Positions 6,594 to 14,362 of a stretch of DNA of 38,032 bases are shown one piece after another. Source of the stretch: Microbispora amethystogenes (GTDB lineage: Bacteria; Actinomycetota; Actinomycetes; Streptosporangiales; Streptosporangiaceae); contig NZ_BOOB01000069.1 of the NCBI RefSeq assembly GCF_016863015.1, positions 1-38,032 of the forward strand, read 5' to 3'. The notes under the pieces were generated by a model. It ran no database searches and had not been told where the DNA came from. It worked only from the letters and a program-made list of their open reading frames with translations. Every line of letters starts with the position of its first letter. Position 1 is the first letter of the stretch. Position numbers and translations under genes: made by a program.

Positions 6594-7979
6594 ATGCCGG
6601 TCGACCTCACCAACGGAAAGCCGCTCGCCTGGGATTCGGCGAAACTCGACGCCGACACCAAGGCGATGCTCGACAACCTGCAGCCGAACATCCTGCAGGC
6701 ACACGTACGCGAGAGCATGTCCCTGCTGCTCGTGCAGTTCGGCGACGGCGCGGACGGCAGGCGGTTCCTGCGCGCCCTGGTGCCGCTCATGAAGTCGGCC
6801 AGGAAACACCTCGAGGAGGTGCGCGACTTCAACCGCTCGAAGAAGCGCGGCACGCCGTACGTCGGCGTCGGCATCAGCAAGCTCGGTTATCTCAAACTAG
6901 GCGAATCCACCACTAAATTCACCGACAACGCGTTCAAGTCGGGGATGAAACGGCGCAAGGACACCCTGAGCGACCCGGCGGTCGGCGCGTGGGAGAAGCA
7001 CTACCAGGGAGAGATCCACGCGATCGTGCTGATCGGGGACGCGACGCCCGAACCGGTCGCCGCGACGCGCACGCGCGTCCTCGCGCTGCTGCCGAAGACC
7101 GCGAAGATCCTCGGCGAGGAGAAGGGCGAGGGCCTGCGCGACGCCCAGGGCCGGGGCATCGAGCACTTCGGCTACGTGGACGGCCGCAGCCAGCCGCTGT
7201 TCCTCGCCGACCAGGTGGCCGCCGAGCCCGGCACCAACTGGAACCCGTTCTTCCCGCTGAGCCACGTGCTCGCCGCCGACCCCCTCGCCCCGCACCCGAG
7301 CCGTCACTTCGGCAGCTACCTCGTGCTGCGCAAGCTGGAGCAGAACGTCCGCGCGTTCCGGGAGGCCGAGGAGGCCCTCGCCGACGCGCTCGGCTTCACC
7401 GGAGACGACCGGCCGCTCGCCGGCGCGATGCTGGTGGGCCGGTTCCGCAACGGCACGCCGCTGCGGCTGCACGGCAGGCCGAGCGCCGACGGCCACCCGG
7501 TGCAGAACGACTTCAGCTACCGCGACGACCCCGGGGCCAGATGCCCGGTGAGCGCGCACATCCGCAAGGCCAACCCCCGCGACTCCCGCGACGGCGGGCT
7601 GGAGCGCGCGCTCGGGGTCATGATGGCGCGGCGCGGGCAGACGTACGGCAGGCGCACCGACAAGCCGTGGGACGACGCGCCCCCGGCGACCCGGCCGACC
7701 GGCGGCGTGGGACTGCTGTTCATGGCGTTCAACTCCAGCCTGCAGGCCCAGTTCGAGTTCACCCAGCAGACCTGGGCCGACAATCCGGATTTCCCCGCCG
7801 GAAAGACCGGCCACGACCCAGTGATCGGCCAGGGCGAGCGGGAGGTCAAGGTGCGCTTCCCCACGGCGTGGGACGGCAAGAAGCTGAGCGCTCCCCAGAA
7901 GCAGGTTCCTCAGACGGTGACGATGAAGGGAGGCGAGTACTTCTTCATGCCGTCGCTCGCCTACCTCAAGAGCCTGTGA
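6594..7979 (+). CDS. DyP-type haem peroxidase
   Basis: A 461-residue dye-decolourising peroxidase. The distal GxxDG motif is GYVDG at 193-197 with Asp196, and the haem-binding block is CPVSAHIRKANPRD at 317-330 with proximal His322 and Arg329. It uses hydrogen peroxide to oxidise dyes, phenols or other bulky substrates. There is no twin-arginine signal at the N-terminus and no encapsulin gene nearby, so it is probably a free cytosolic enzyme of the longer DyP class. The ATG at 6594 is preceded by GGGGGAAAGGA. The gene runs against the surrounding minus-strand genes, convergent with tRNA-Ala downstream and divergent from the ligase. A small hairpin at 8000-8013 may end both transcripts. The family call is secure and the substrate unknown. 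Confidence 0.93.
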   Translation: MPVDLTNGKPLAWDSAKLDADTKAMLDNLQPNILQAHVRESMSLLLVQFGDGADGRRFLRALVPLMKSARKHLEEVRDFNRSKKRGTPYVGVGISKLGYLKLGESTTKFTDNAFKSGMKRRKDTLSDPAVGAWEKHYQGEIHAIVLIGDATPEPVAATRTRVLALLPKTAKILGEEKGEGLRDAQGRGIEHFGYVDGRSQPLFLADQVAAEPGTNWNPFFPLSHVLAADPLAPHPSRHFGSYLVLRKLEQNVRAFREAEEALADALGFTGDDRPLAGAMLVGRFRNGTPLRLHGRPSADGHPVQNDFSYRDDPGARCPVSAHIRKANPRDSRDGGLERALGVMMARRGQTYGRRTDKPWDDAPPATRPTGGVGLLFMAFNSSLQAQFEFTQQTWADNPDFPAGKTGHDPVIGQGEREVKVRFPTAWDGKKLSAPQKQVPQTVTMKGGEYFFMPSLAYLKSL

Positions 7980-8011
7980 TATCCGGCTGGATGCGGGCGC
8001 ACCCGAATGGG

Positions 8012-8084
8012 TGGAGCTATGGGGACTCGAACCCCAGACCCCCTCCATGCCATGGAGGTGCGCTACCAGCTGCGCTATAGCCCC
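8012..8084 (-). tRNA. tRNA-Ala (GGC)
   Basis: A complete 73-base cloverleaf on the minus strand: 7-bp acceptor stem, D arm GCGC/GCGC, anticodon stem CCTCC/GGAGG with loop ATGGCAT (anticodon GGC), five-base variable loop, and T arm TGGGG-TTCGAGT-CCCCA. The acceptor carries the G3:U70 wobble pair that identifies alanine tRNAs. CCA is not encoded. TATATGC-like sequence upstream (about 8125-8135) may be its promoter. Confidence 0.97.
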
Positions 8085-8193
8085 TTGCCACCGCTCCGAG
8101 TCCTCCCGGCGCGGCGCTCGGAGAGCATATATCCATGCCTCTCCGTTTACCTAATCGTCACCAGTCACACTGGTAACACCGGTAACACGCGTG

Positions 8194-8832
8194 TCAGCCG
8201 TCCGCGGTGGCGGCGGGGCTGTCGTCGCTGCTGACCGGCTCGGGCAGGGTGCCCGCGTTGTGCTCCATCAGGCGCCAGCCCCGGCGGCCCTCCTCCAGCA
8301 CCGACCACGAGCAGTTGCCCAGGCTGCCGAGCGCCGACCACAGCTCCTGCGGCAGGCCGAGCAGGCGGCAGATGCCGAGTCGCAGCGCGGCGCCGTGCGA
8401 GGCGATCACCAGCAGGCCGTCGCCGGCCAGGCGGCCCGCCCAGCGCTCGACCGCCTCGGCCACCCGGTCGGCGACGTGCGCGACGTCCTCACCGCCCGGC
8501 GCCTCCCACGCCTCGTACTCGACCGGCCAGCCCGCCCTGATCTCGTCGCGGGTCAGGCCCTCCCACTCCCCGCCGCCGCGCTCGCGCAGGTCCTTGTCGA
8601 CCATGACGTCGAGGCCGGTGATCCGGCCGAGGGCGGAGGCGGTGTCGTAGGCCCGGCGAAGGTCGGAGGCGACGAGCATCGTCGGCCGCAGGGCCGCCAG
8701 CAGCGAGGCCGCCCGGGCGGCCTGGGCGATCCCCGTCTCGTCCAGCGCGATGTCGGTGTGCCCCTGGAAGCGCTTCTCCACGTTCCACAGCGTCTGCCCG
8801 TGCCGCAGGCAGACCACGCGGCGGCCCATCAC
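8194..8832 (-). CDS. Histidine phosphatase (phosphoglycerate mutase-like)
   Basis: A 212-residue member of the histidine phosphatase superfamily. The catalytic LRHGQT motif places His11 as the phospho-acceptor, with Arg10, the SDLRRAYDTA arginine segment, and the second histidine in VIASHGAAL. Actinobacterial proteins at this locus are annotated as phosphoglycerate mutase or glucosyl-3-phosphoglycerate phosphatase; the true substrate cannot be fixed from sequence. It sits 22 bp downstream of rsfS, a conserved pairing, and is followed by tRNA-Ala. The start is GTG at 8832 or the adjacent ATG at 8829; a GGGG stretch precedes both. The last 20 residues are acidic and variable. Confidence 0.88.
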   Translation of the reverse strand: MMGRRVVCLRHGQTLWNVEKRFQGHTDIALDETGIAQAARAASLLAALRPTMLVASDLRRAYDTASALGRITGLDVMVDKDLRERGGGEWEGLTRDEIRAGWPVEYEAWEAPGGEDVAHVADRVAEAVERWAGRLAGDGLLVIASHGAALRLGICRLLGLPQELWSALGSLGNCSWSVLEEGRRGWRLMEHNAGTLPEPVSSDDSPAATADG

Positions 8833-8854
8833 GCCGCCCCGGCGATGGCGTCCG

Positions 8855-9259
8855 TCACGGGTTCGCCCCGCGCCCGCGCTGGGCGGCGACCCGCCGTACG
8901 CTTTCCGGCAGCTCGATGGACGGGCAGTCCTTCCACAGGCGCTCCAGCGCGTAGAAGGCGCGGTCCTCCTCGTGCTGCACGTGGACCACGATGTCGAGGT
9001 AGTCGAGCAGGACCCAGCGGCCCTCCCGCTCCCCCTCCCGGCGTACGGGCTTGGCGTCGGCCTCGACCCGCAGCCGCTCCTCGATCTCGTCGACGATCGC
9101 GCGGACCTGCCGGTCGTTGGACGCGGAGCAGAGAAGGAAGGCGTCGGTGATGACGAGCTGTTCGCTCACGTCGTAGGCGATGATGTCGTCGGCCAGCTTC
9201 TCGGCGGCGGCCTCGGCCGCCACCCGCACAAGCTCTGCCGCTCTCTCGGATGCTGTCAC
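8855..9259 (-). CDS. rsfS: Ribosome silencing factor RsfS
   Basis: A 134-residue RsfS/Iojap protein. It binds ribosomal protein uL14 on the large subunit and blocks subunit joining when nutrients are short. The conserved DIIAYDVSEQLVITDAFLLCSASNDRQVRAIVDEIEE core and the WVLLDYLDIVVHVQ strand are intact. The start is GTG at 9259 (VTASERAAEL), preceded by GGAGGA twelve bases upstream; the frame is open to 9352, but that extension has no family counterpart. It is usually encoded just after nadD; here a small secreted-protein gene separates them. TAGGGT at 9344-9339 (minus) is a possible -10 element, suggesting its own promoter. Confidence 0.93.
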   Translation of the reverse strand: MTASERAAELVRVAAEAAAEKLADDIIAYDVSEQLVITDAFLLCSASNDRQVRAIVDEIEERLRVEADAKPVRREGEREGRWVLLDYLDIVVHVQHEEDRAFYALERLWKDCPSIELPESVRRVAAQRGRGANP

Positions 9260-9434
9260 GATTCGGTTCTGTCCTCCGTTGACGGGCTCTTCAAGGGTGC
9301 ACAGTCCGCGGCCCCCGTACAACCCGCTTTTCCGTGGAGACCCTACCGCCACACCCTGTCGATACCGGAGTTATGCCCGGGATCGGAAATTCAACGTCTT
9401 ACTACGCCCGATGATTCCGCCAGACGGACGCGCA

Positions 9435-9464
9435 CGGCCCCGCGCCCGTACGGGTGCGGGGCCG
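9435..9464. terminator. Hairpin after His/Lys-rich protein gene
   Basis: A 9-bp perfect stem (9435-9443 with 9456-9464), extended inside by CCCG/CGGG, lies 40 bp past the small secreted-protein stop. No T-run follows, so it is probably a T-poor terminator of the actinobacterial type. Confidence 0.6.
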
Positions 9465-9503
9465 CATCGGACAGGTCACCCGCGGAACCACGCGGGCCGG
9501 CCG

Positions 9504-9776
9504 TCAGTGCCCGTGATGCTTGACGTGCTTGTGATGCTTCTTGTGCTTCTTGTGCTTCTTGTGCTTCTTGTGGTGCGGCTTGGTCGGCTTGACGTGCGGG
9601 ACCCGCTGCCCCTGGCCGGTTCCGGTGCCGTGTCCCGTGCCGACGGTCGTCACCTGCGCGGGAGCGGTCGTGCCGGCCGTGGCGGTGGCCGTGCCGCTCA
9701 GCAGCGCGGCCCCTCCCGCCGTGAGGGCGGAGGCGAGAACTGTCGCGACGGCGAGTCGCATCGATTTCGGGTGCAT
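9504..9776 (-). CDS. Small secreted protein with His/Lys-rich tail
   Basis: A 90-residue protein. Residues 1-35 look like a signal peptide: basic MHPKSMR, then hydrophobic LAVATVLASALTAGGAALL, with likely cleavage near TATATA. A Thr/Gly-rich linker follows. The last 23 residues consist of 11 His, 10 Lys, one Val and one Gly, including four HKK units encoded by four perfect 9-bp repeats (9537-9572). The ATG at 9776 is preceded by GGAGGG. No known family is recognised. The tail could bind metals (Zn, Ni, Cu) or polyanions at the cell surface, which is inference from composition. It sits between nadD and rsfS, where many actinobacteria carry a LytR-CpsA-Psr wall gene. The repeat DNA could vary in copy number between strains. 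Confidence 0.75.
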   Translation of the reverse strand: MHPKSMRLAVATVLASALTAGGAALLSGTATATAGTTAPAQVTTVGTGHGTGTGQGQRVPHVKPTKPHHKKHKKHKKHKKHHKHVKHHGH

Positions 9777-9818
9777 GGTCCCTCCTTGCGCCCGGTCAGG
9801 GCTGGGACGGGTAATGGC

Positions 9819-9836
9819 GACCAGGAGTTCCTGGTC
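9819..9836. promoter_or_regulatory. Inverted repeat upstream of His/Lys-rich gene
   Basis: GACCAGGA (9819-9826) is mirrored by TCCTGGTC (9829-9836) with a two-base centre, 43 bp upstream of the ATG at 9776. It is operator-like, or could form a small hairpin in the leader. The rest of the 296-bp gap (9777-10072) is non-coding; I see no gene or known riboswitch in it. Confidence 0.35.
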
Positions 9837-10072
9837 CGCGGGAACGGGCCGCGAGCCTTCCCCGAGCCAGGTCGGGGGGGACGGCATTCCTCCGGCGGCA
9901 TCGCGCCTCACGGCCGTACTCCGATCCTGTATCGCCGGGGCCGAAGGTTTCCAGGGGAGTTGACGCAAGCCTGCCCGGTGGTCTCGGACCATTTGACCAC
10001 GCAGAGTGATCCGGCGGACGCGGGACGTCCATGACCACGCGTCCCTTGTCCGCCCCTTGGTCCCGCCCCTGT

Positions 10073-10684
10073 TCAGCCGGCCGGGTCCCGGTAGAGGCGG
10101 CGCTTGTTGATGTACTGCACGATGCCGTCGGGAACGAGATACCAGATGGGTTCCCCGGCGGCCACGCGGTCGCGGCACTCGGAGGAGGAGATCGCCAGGG
10201 CGGGGATCTCGACCAGGCTCACCTTCCCGGCCGGCAGGCCGGGGTCCTGCAGCGGGTGACCGGGCCGGGTGCAGCCGACGAAGTGCGCGGTGTCGAAGAG
10301 CTCGCCGGCGTCACGCCAGCTCAGGATCTGCGCGAGCGCGTCCGCGCCGGTGATGAAATAGAGATCGACGTCCGGTCCGTACGCGGCGGCGACGTCGCGC
10401 AGCGTGTCGATCGTGTACGTGGGCCCCGGCCGGTCGATGTCGACCCGGCTCACGGAGAAGCGGGGGTTCGACGCGGTCGCGATGACGGTCATCAGATAGC
10501 GGTCCTCGCTGGAGGAGACGCGCTGGTCCGCCTTCTGCCACGGCTGGCCGGTCGGGACGAAGACCACCTCGTCCAGGTCGAAGTGGTGCGCCACCTCGCT
10601 CGCCGCCACCAGGTGGCCGTGGTGGATCGGGTCGAACGTCCCGCCCATCACGCCCAGCCGCCGGATCTCCGTCCCGTTTCGCAT
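10073..10684 (-). CDS. nadD: Nicotinate-nucleotide adenylyltransferase
   Basis: A 203-residue NadD. It joins nicotinate mononucleotide and ATP to form nicotinate adenine dinucleotide, the step before NAD synthetase. The nucleotidyltransferase signature GGTFDPIHHGH is at residues 14-24, and the second ATP-binding motif is ISSSECRDR near residue 172 (usual form ISSTxIR, so Cys replaces Ile here). The TYTIDTL and GADALAQILSW segments are typical. The start is ATG at 10684 with AAGG eleven bases upstream. In related genomes nadD follows proA; here three unrelated genes lie between them. It is divergent from the M48 peptidase gene, sharing a 116-bp upstream region. Confidence 0.95.
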   Translation of the reverse strand: MRNGTEIRRLGVMGGTFDPIHHGHLVAASEVAHHFDLDEVVFVPTGQPWQKADQRVSSSEDRYLMTVIATASNPRFSVSRVDIDRPGPTYTIDTLRDVAAAYGPDVDLYFITGADALAQILSWRDAGELFDTAHFVGCTRPGHPLQDPGLPAGKVSLVEIPALAISSSECRDRVAAGEPIWYLVPDGIVQYINKRRLYRDPAG

Positions 10685-10787
10685 GAAACGGACCTTAACG
10701 TCCTCGCCCAGCCGGTCCGTGACCCGGCCTCCCGGGACGCCGTCCGGGCTCCTCGCGGCGTCCCGCGCGCGTCCGCCCCCTGAGACA

Positions 10788-10793
10788 TAGCAT
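10788..10793 (+). promoter_or_regulatory. Candidate -10 of leaderless M48 gene
   Basis: TAGCAT matches TAnnnT and ends seven bases before the ATG at 10801, the geometry of a leaderless transcript. No ribosome site precedes that ATG. Confidence 0.35.
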
Positions 10794-10800
10794 GCGGAAC

Positions 10801-11811
10801 ATGACCACTCCCGATCGCAACCGCGTGCAGCTGCCCGGCATCAGCTCACGAGCCTACGAACATCCCGCCGACCGGTCCGCGCTGGTCGCGATGCGTTCGC
10901 TCTCCGGCTTCGACGCGGTGCTCAAGCGCACGTCCGGCCTGTTCAGCGAGCGCAGGCTCCGCCTGATGTTCCTCGCCTCCGCCGTGCGCACGACCGACAC
11001 CCAGTTCCGCGCCCTGTACGACATGGGCCGCGACAGCGCCTACATCCTCGACCTGCACCGGATCCCCGAGATCTACGTGCAGCAGGACCCCAAGGCGTAC
11101 GCGATGGCGATCGGTTTCGACGAGCCGTTCATCATCGTCTCGACGGGCCTGCTCGACCTCATGGACGAGGAGGAGCTGCGCTTCGTCGTCGGCCACGAGA
11201 CCTCCCACATCCTGTCGGGCCACGCCGTCTACGGCACGATGCTCGCGATCCTGACCCGGCTGGCCACGCGGGTCGCCTGGATCCCGCTCGGCTACATCGG
11301 CCTGCGGGTCATCGTCGCGGCCCTGGAGGAGTGGCAGCGCAAGGCGGAGATGTCCGCCGACCGGGGCGGCCTGATCGCCGGGCAGGACCCCGACGCCGCA
11401 CTGCGCGCGCTCATGAAGCTCGCCGGCGGCTCGCGCCTGCACGAGATGAACATCGAGGCGTTCCTCGACCAGGCCAGGGAGTACGACACCGCGGGCGACG
11501 TCCGCGACGGCCTGCTCAAGGTCCTCAACATGCTGGGCACGACCCACCCGTTCGCCGTGACCCGGGTCGCCGAACTCGACCGCTGGCGCCGCACCGGCGA
11601 GTACGACCGCATCCTCGCCGGGGACTACCCCCGCCGGGAGGACGACGCCAACGCCCGGCTCACCGACGAGATCAAGGCCGCGGCCAACTCCTACCGGGAG
11701 TCGTGGGCGCAGTCGCAGGACCCGTTCATCGGCGTGCTGCGCGACGTCGCGGAGGGCGCGGTCAACGCGGGCGAGCGCATCTTCAACCGCTTCGCCCGGC
11801 GGGAGAACTGA
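10801..11811 (+). CDS. M48-family zinc metallopeptidase
   Basis: A 336-residue Ste24/HtpX-like peptidase. Zinc ligands are in the HETSH motif at residues 132-136, with the third ligand Glu183 in KAEMSADRGG. A hydrophobic stretch (about 142-175) between them suggests membrane attachment, as in other M48 enzymes. The expected role is proteolysis at the membrane or protein quality control, which is inference. The C-terminal third is a helical domain of unknown role. I choose ATG 10801 (MTTPDRN) because of a leaderless-type -10 element; ATG 10792 is three codons longer and in frame. The gene is convergent with the kinase gene, with only 30 bp between their stops, and lies in a region inserted between proA and nadD. 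Confidence 0.88.
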   Translation: MTTPDRNRVQLPGISSRAYEHPADRSALVAMRSLSGFDAVLKRTSGLFSERRLRLMFLASAVRTTDTQFRALYDMGRDSAYILDLHRIPEIYVQQDPKAYAMAIGFDEPFIIVSTGLLDLMDEEELRFVVGHETSHILSGHAVYGTMLAILTRLATRVAWIPLGYIGLRVIVAALEEWQRKAEMSADRGGLIAGQDPDAALRALMKLAGGSRLHEMNIEAFLDQAREYDTAGDVRDGLLKVLNMLGTTHPFAVTRVAELDRWRRTGEYDRILAGDYPRREDDANARLTDEIKAAANSYRESWAQSQDPFIGVLRDVAEGAVNAGERIFNRFARREN

Positions 11812-11841
11812 CCCGGCCGCTCGGAAGAGGGCAGCAGAAGG

Positions 11842-13449
11842 TCAGAAGAAGTAGGAGACGGCGCGTACGGCGGCCGCGCACAGCGGCACGAAGCCGCCGA
11901 GCACGGCGAGCGCCCGCAGGCCCTCCCGGCGCAGGCCCGGTATGGCCCCGCCGGCGCGCTCGATCTCCCGTCCGACGAGCCCGCCGCTGACCACCCCGAA
12001 GGCGACCCCGCCGATCGTGACCGGCACCACCTGAGACCACCAGTCGGGCTCCAGGTTCGCGCCGGAACCCACCCAGATCGTGGCGAACGCCGCCGCGGCG
12101 GCCGGCAGGCCCGGCCACACCACGGCCGACAACGCCGAGCCCGACAGGGTGAGGGGGAAGAGCAGCACCCGCAGGAAGGTGCGCCCCCGGCCGGGCCGGC
12201 GTGTCCGCACCAGCCAGTGGCTCGTCCAGATCGCCCTGGTCACCACGGCGAACACCGCGGTGATCACGAAGGTGGCCGGCGGGTAGATCACCGCCGTCAC
12301 CACGCACGGCACCGCGAGCAGCGCGACCAGGACCAGCGCCGCGTTCCCGGTCGGGATGCCGAGCGCCCCCTCGGGCGCGGCCGGGCCGGCCGCCGGCTTC
12401 GCCTGGGCCCGCGCCGAGGTCTTCAACGGGGTCCGCACCGGGGTCCTCGTCGCGGGCCGGGCCGGGCCGGTGCGGGCGGCGGCCTCCGCGGAGGCGCGCA
12501 CCTGTACGGCCGGCCCGCCCGGGCCGTGCTCCCTGCCGTGCTCCCTTCCATGCTCCCGGCTGTTCTCCCTGCCGCTCTCCCTGCCGCGCTGCGGCGGGGC
12601 GGGCGGCGCGGCGGCGGCATGGTCCGGCGTGTCGCCGGCGACCCGGGCGAGCCTGGACAGGCGGTCCGCGATCAGGGCGGCCGTGGGACGGCGGGCGGGG
12701 TCGCGGTGCAGCGCCGCGCGCACCAGCGGCAGCAGCGCGGGGGGCACCCCCACGAGATCGGCCTTGCCGTTCAGCACGGCGTACATCTGCGACTCGGCGG
12801 TGCCCCGGCCGAAGGTGGGCCGCCCGGTGGCCGCGAACGCGACCGTGGCGGCCCAGCCGTGCACGTCGGCGGGCTCCCCCACCGTCTCGTCGGAGAACAC
12901 CTCAGGCGCGCAGTAGCCGGGCGTGCCGAGGAACGTGCCGGTCATCGTGACCCGGGTCGCGTCGAGCACCTGGGCGATCCCGAAGTCGATCAGGACCGGC
13001 CCGTCCTCGCCGAGCAGCACGTTGGCCGGTTTGACGTCGCGGTGCACGATCCCGCCCGCGTGGATGATCGCCAGCGCCGCTGCGAGCCCCTGCGCCAGCG
13101 TGATCAGCTGTGGCCCCTTGAGCGGGCCGCCGCGCCGTACGGCGTCGAGCAGGTTCTCCCCCTCGATGTACTCCATCACGAGGTAGGGGTGGTCGCCCGA
13201 CAGGTCCGCGTCGAGCACCTGGGCGACGTACGGGCTCTCCACCCTGCGCAGCGCCCGCACCTCGCGCTCCAGGCGTAAGCGCGCGTCCGGGTCGTTCTCT
13301 ATGGGGTCGCGGAGCATCTTGACGGCGACGCGGTCGCCCCGGCGGCCGTCGGCGAGGTACACCTCGCCCATGCCACCCCGGCCCAGCCGCTCCAGCAGCG
13401 TGTAGGGGCCGACCCGCCCGAGACGTCCAGCCATAGGAGCGCCAACCAT
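11842..13449 (-). CDS. Membrane-anchored Ser/Thr protein kinase
   Basis: A 535-residue Hanks-type kinase. Residues 16-270 form the kinase domain: glycine loop LGRGGMGEVY, Lys44 in VAVKML, catalytic HRDVKPAN at 136-143 (Asp138), DFG at 155-157 and GTPGYCAPEV. All catalytic residues are present, so it should be active. Residues 275-365 are a low-complexity linker with RESG, RENS and three REHG tetrapeptides. Residues 368-535 hold about five or six membrane helices with no PASTA or other sensor domain. The C-terminal membrane block would place the kinase in the cytosol. Start: ATG 13449 (MVGAPMAG) or ATG 13434 (MAGRLG); neither has a strong ribosome site. It is divergent from an orphan response regulator, which may be a partner. 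Substrates are unknown. Confidence 0.9.
   Translation of the reverse strand: MVGAPMAGRLGRVGPYTLLERLGRGGMGEVYLADGRRGDRVAVKMLRDPIENDPDARLRLEREVRALRRVESPYVAQVLDADLSGDHPYLVMEYIEGENLLDAVRRGGPLKGPQLITLAQGLAAALAIIHAGGIVHRDVKPANVLLGEDGPVLIDFGIAQVLDATRVTMTGTFLGTPGYCAPEVFSDETVGEPADVHGWAATVAFAATGRPTFGRGTAESQMYAVLNGKADLVGVPPALLPLVRAALHRDPARRPTAALIADRLSRLARVAGDTPDHAAAAPPAPPQRGRESGRENSREHGREHGREHGPGGPAVQVRASAEAAARTGPARPATRTPVRTPLKTSARAQAKPAAGPAAPEGALGIPTGNAALVLVALLAVPCVVTAVIYPPATFVITAVFAVVTRAIWTSHWLVRTRRPGRGRTFLRVLLFPLTLSGSALSAVVWPGLPAAAAAFATIWVGSGANLEPDWWSQVVPVTIGGVAFGVVSGGLVGREIERAGGAIPGLRREGLRALAVLGGFVPLCAAAVRAVSYFF
12524..12583 (-). repeat. 12-bp tandem array in kinase linker
   Basis: Five degenerate 12-bp units (for example CCGTGCTCCCTG on the plus strand) code for the charged tetrapeptides RESG, RENS and REHG in the kinase linker. 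It is codon-phased, so copy-number change would not shift the frame. Confidence 0.75.
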
Positions 13450-13571
13450 AGCGGGCCCGGCGCCCGAATCGGCGGAGGCGCGCCGAGGTCCGATACAAGC
13501 CAACACCAACCGGCCCACAAGAGCGCCCCGGCAGAGTGTGCTCCGGAAACACAGGTACGACGGAGACAGCG

Positions 13572-14234
13572 ATGCCGATGACCGACTCCTCCGGCCCGAT
13601 CACGGTCGTGGTCGCCGCCGACAAGCCCCTGCTCGTCGAGGGAATCCGATCCGCCCTCGACCAGGCGGCCGGCCTCCGCGTCGCCGGCACCGCGTGCGAC
13701 GACCTCGACGCCCTCCGCCTGTGCGTACGGCTGTCGCCGCGGGTGCTGCTGGCCGACCTGGCCATGCTGGGCGCGCTGGAGTCCCTGCCGCGCCGCTGTC
13801 CCGCCGTACGGGTGCTCGCGCTCGGCGCGGACGACGGCGAGGCGGGCTTCACGGGCGCGCTCCGCGCCGGGGCGTACGGCTACCTGCTCACCGGATCACG
13901 CCCCTCGGAGATCGCGGCGGCGGTCACGTCGGTGGCCCACGGGCAGGTCGTCTTCGGCGGCGGGCTGGCCCCCCGGCTGCTGGACCGCCTGACCACGCCG
14001 CCGGCCCGCAGCCCGTTCCCCGGTCTCACCCAGCGGGAGCACGAGATCCTGGAGCGGCTGGCCGACGGCAGGTCGAACGCCGAGATCGCCCGCGAGCTGT
14101 GCCTGGCCACCAAGACCGTGCGCAACCACGTGAGCAACGTGCTGACCAAGCTGGAGGCGCCGAGCCGGGTGGACGCGGCGCTGCGGGCGAGGGACGCGGG
14201 CCTCGGCTCGCGTCCCGTGCTCACCCGCGTCTGA
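13572..14234 (+). CDS. NarL/LuxR-type response regulator, degenerate receiver
   Basis: A 220-residue protein with an N-terminal receiver-like domain (about 10-125) and a C-terminal LuxR helix-turn-helix (150-205; LTQREHEILERLADGRSNAEIA, TKTVRNHVSNVLTKL). The receiver is atypical: the acidic pair is reduced to Ala-Asp (Asp17), the phospho-acceptor Asp62 remains in LLADL, the conserved Thr/Ser is Gly85, and the invariant Lys is Thr107 in GYLLTGS. Normal phosphorylation-driven activation is therefore doubtful. The ATG at 13572 has GGAG nine bases upstream; the frame is open to 13536 without support. No histidine kinase is adjacent. The divergent Ser/Thr kinase shares the 122-bp promoter region and could be the input, which is inference. 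Confidence 0.88.
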   Translation: MPMTDSSGPITVVVAADKPLLVEGIRSALDQAAGLRVAGTACDDLDALRLCVRLSPRVLLADLAMLGALESLPRRCPAVRVLALGADDGEAGFTGALRAGAYGYLLTGSRPSEIAAAVTSVAHGQVVFGGGLAPRLLDRLTTPPARSPFPGLTQREHEILERLADGRSNAEIARELCLATKTVRNHVSNVLTKLEAPSRVDAALRARDAGLGSRPVLTRV

Positions 14235-14302
14235 GCCCGCCACCGAGCCCGCCATGAGCTCGCGAGCCCGCCTCCGGGCCCGCTGTGGGCCGCCTTGCGG
14301 GG

Positions 14303-14362
14303 GCGCCTCTGTGGCGCCCCCGTGGGCACCTCTGCGGGCACCTCCGTGGGCGCCTCTGCGGG
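14303..14362. repeat. 12-bp tandem array after proA stop
   Basis: Five degenerate 12-bp units (CACCTCTGCGGG, CACCTCCGTGGG and similar) fill the gap between the regulator and proA and end exactly at the proA stop codon. Read past that stop they would continue in frame as PAEA-PTEV-PAEV-PTGA. Confidence 0.75.

Noticed and set aside
8161..8188. Terminator of the histidine phosphatase gene at the CCAGT/ACTGG repeat
   Set aside because: The stem is only five base pairs with a three-base loop and lacks a T-run, so it is too weak to call.
9777..10072. A possible c-di-AMP (ydaO-type) or other riboswitch upstream of the His/Lys-rich protein
   Set aside because: I compared the stretch with the conserved cores I know for ydaO, cobalamin, TPP, FMN and SAM classes and found no match. 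Only a simple inverted repeat is supported.
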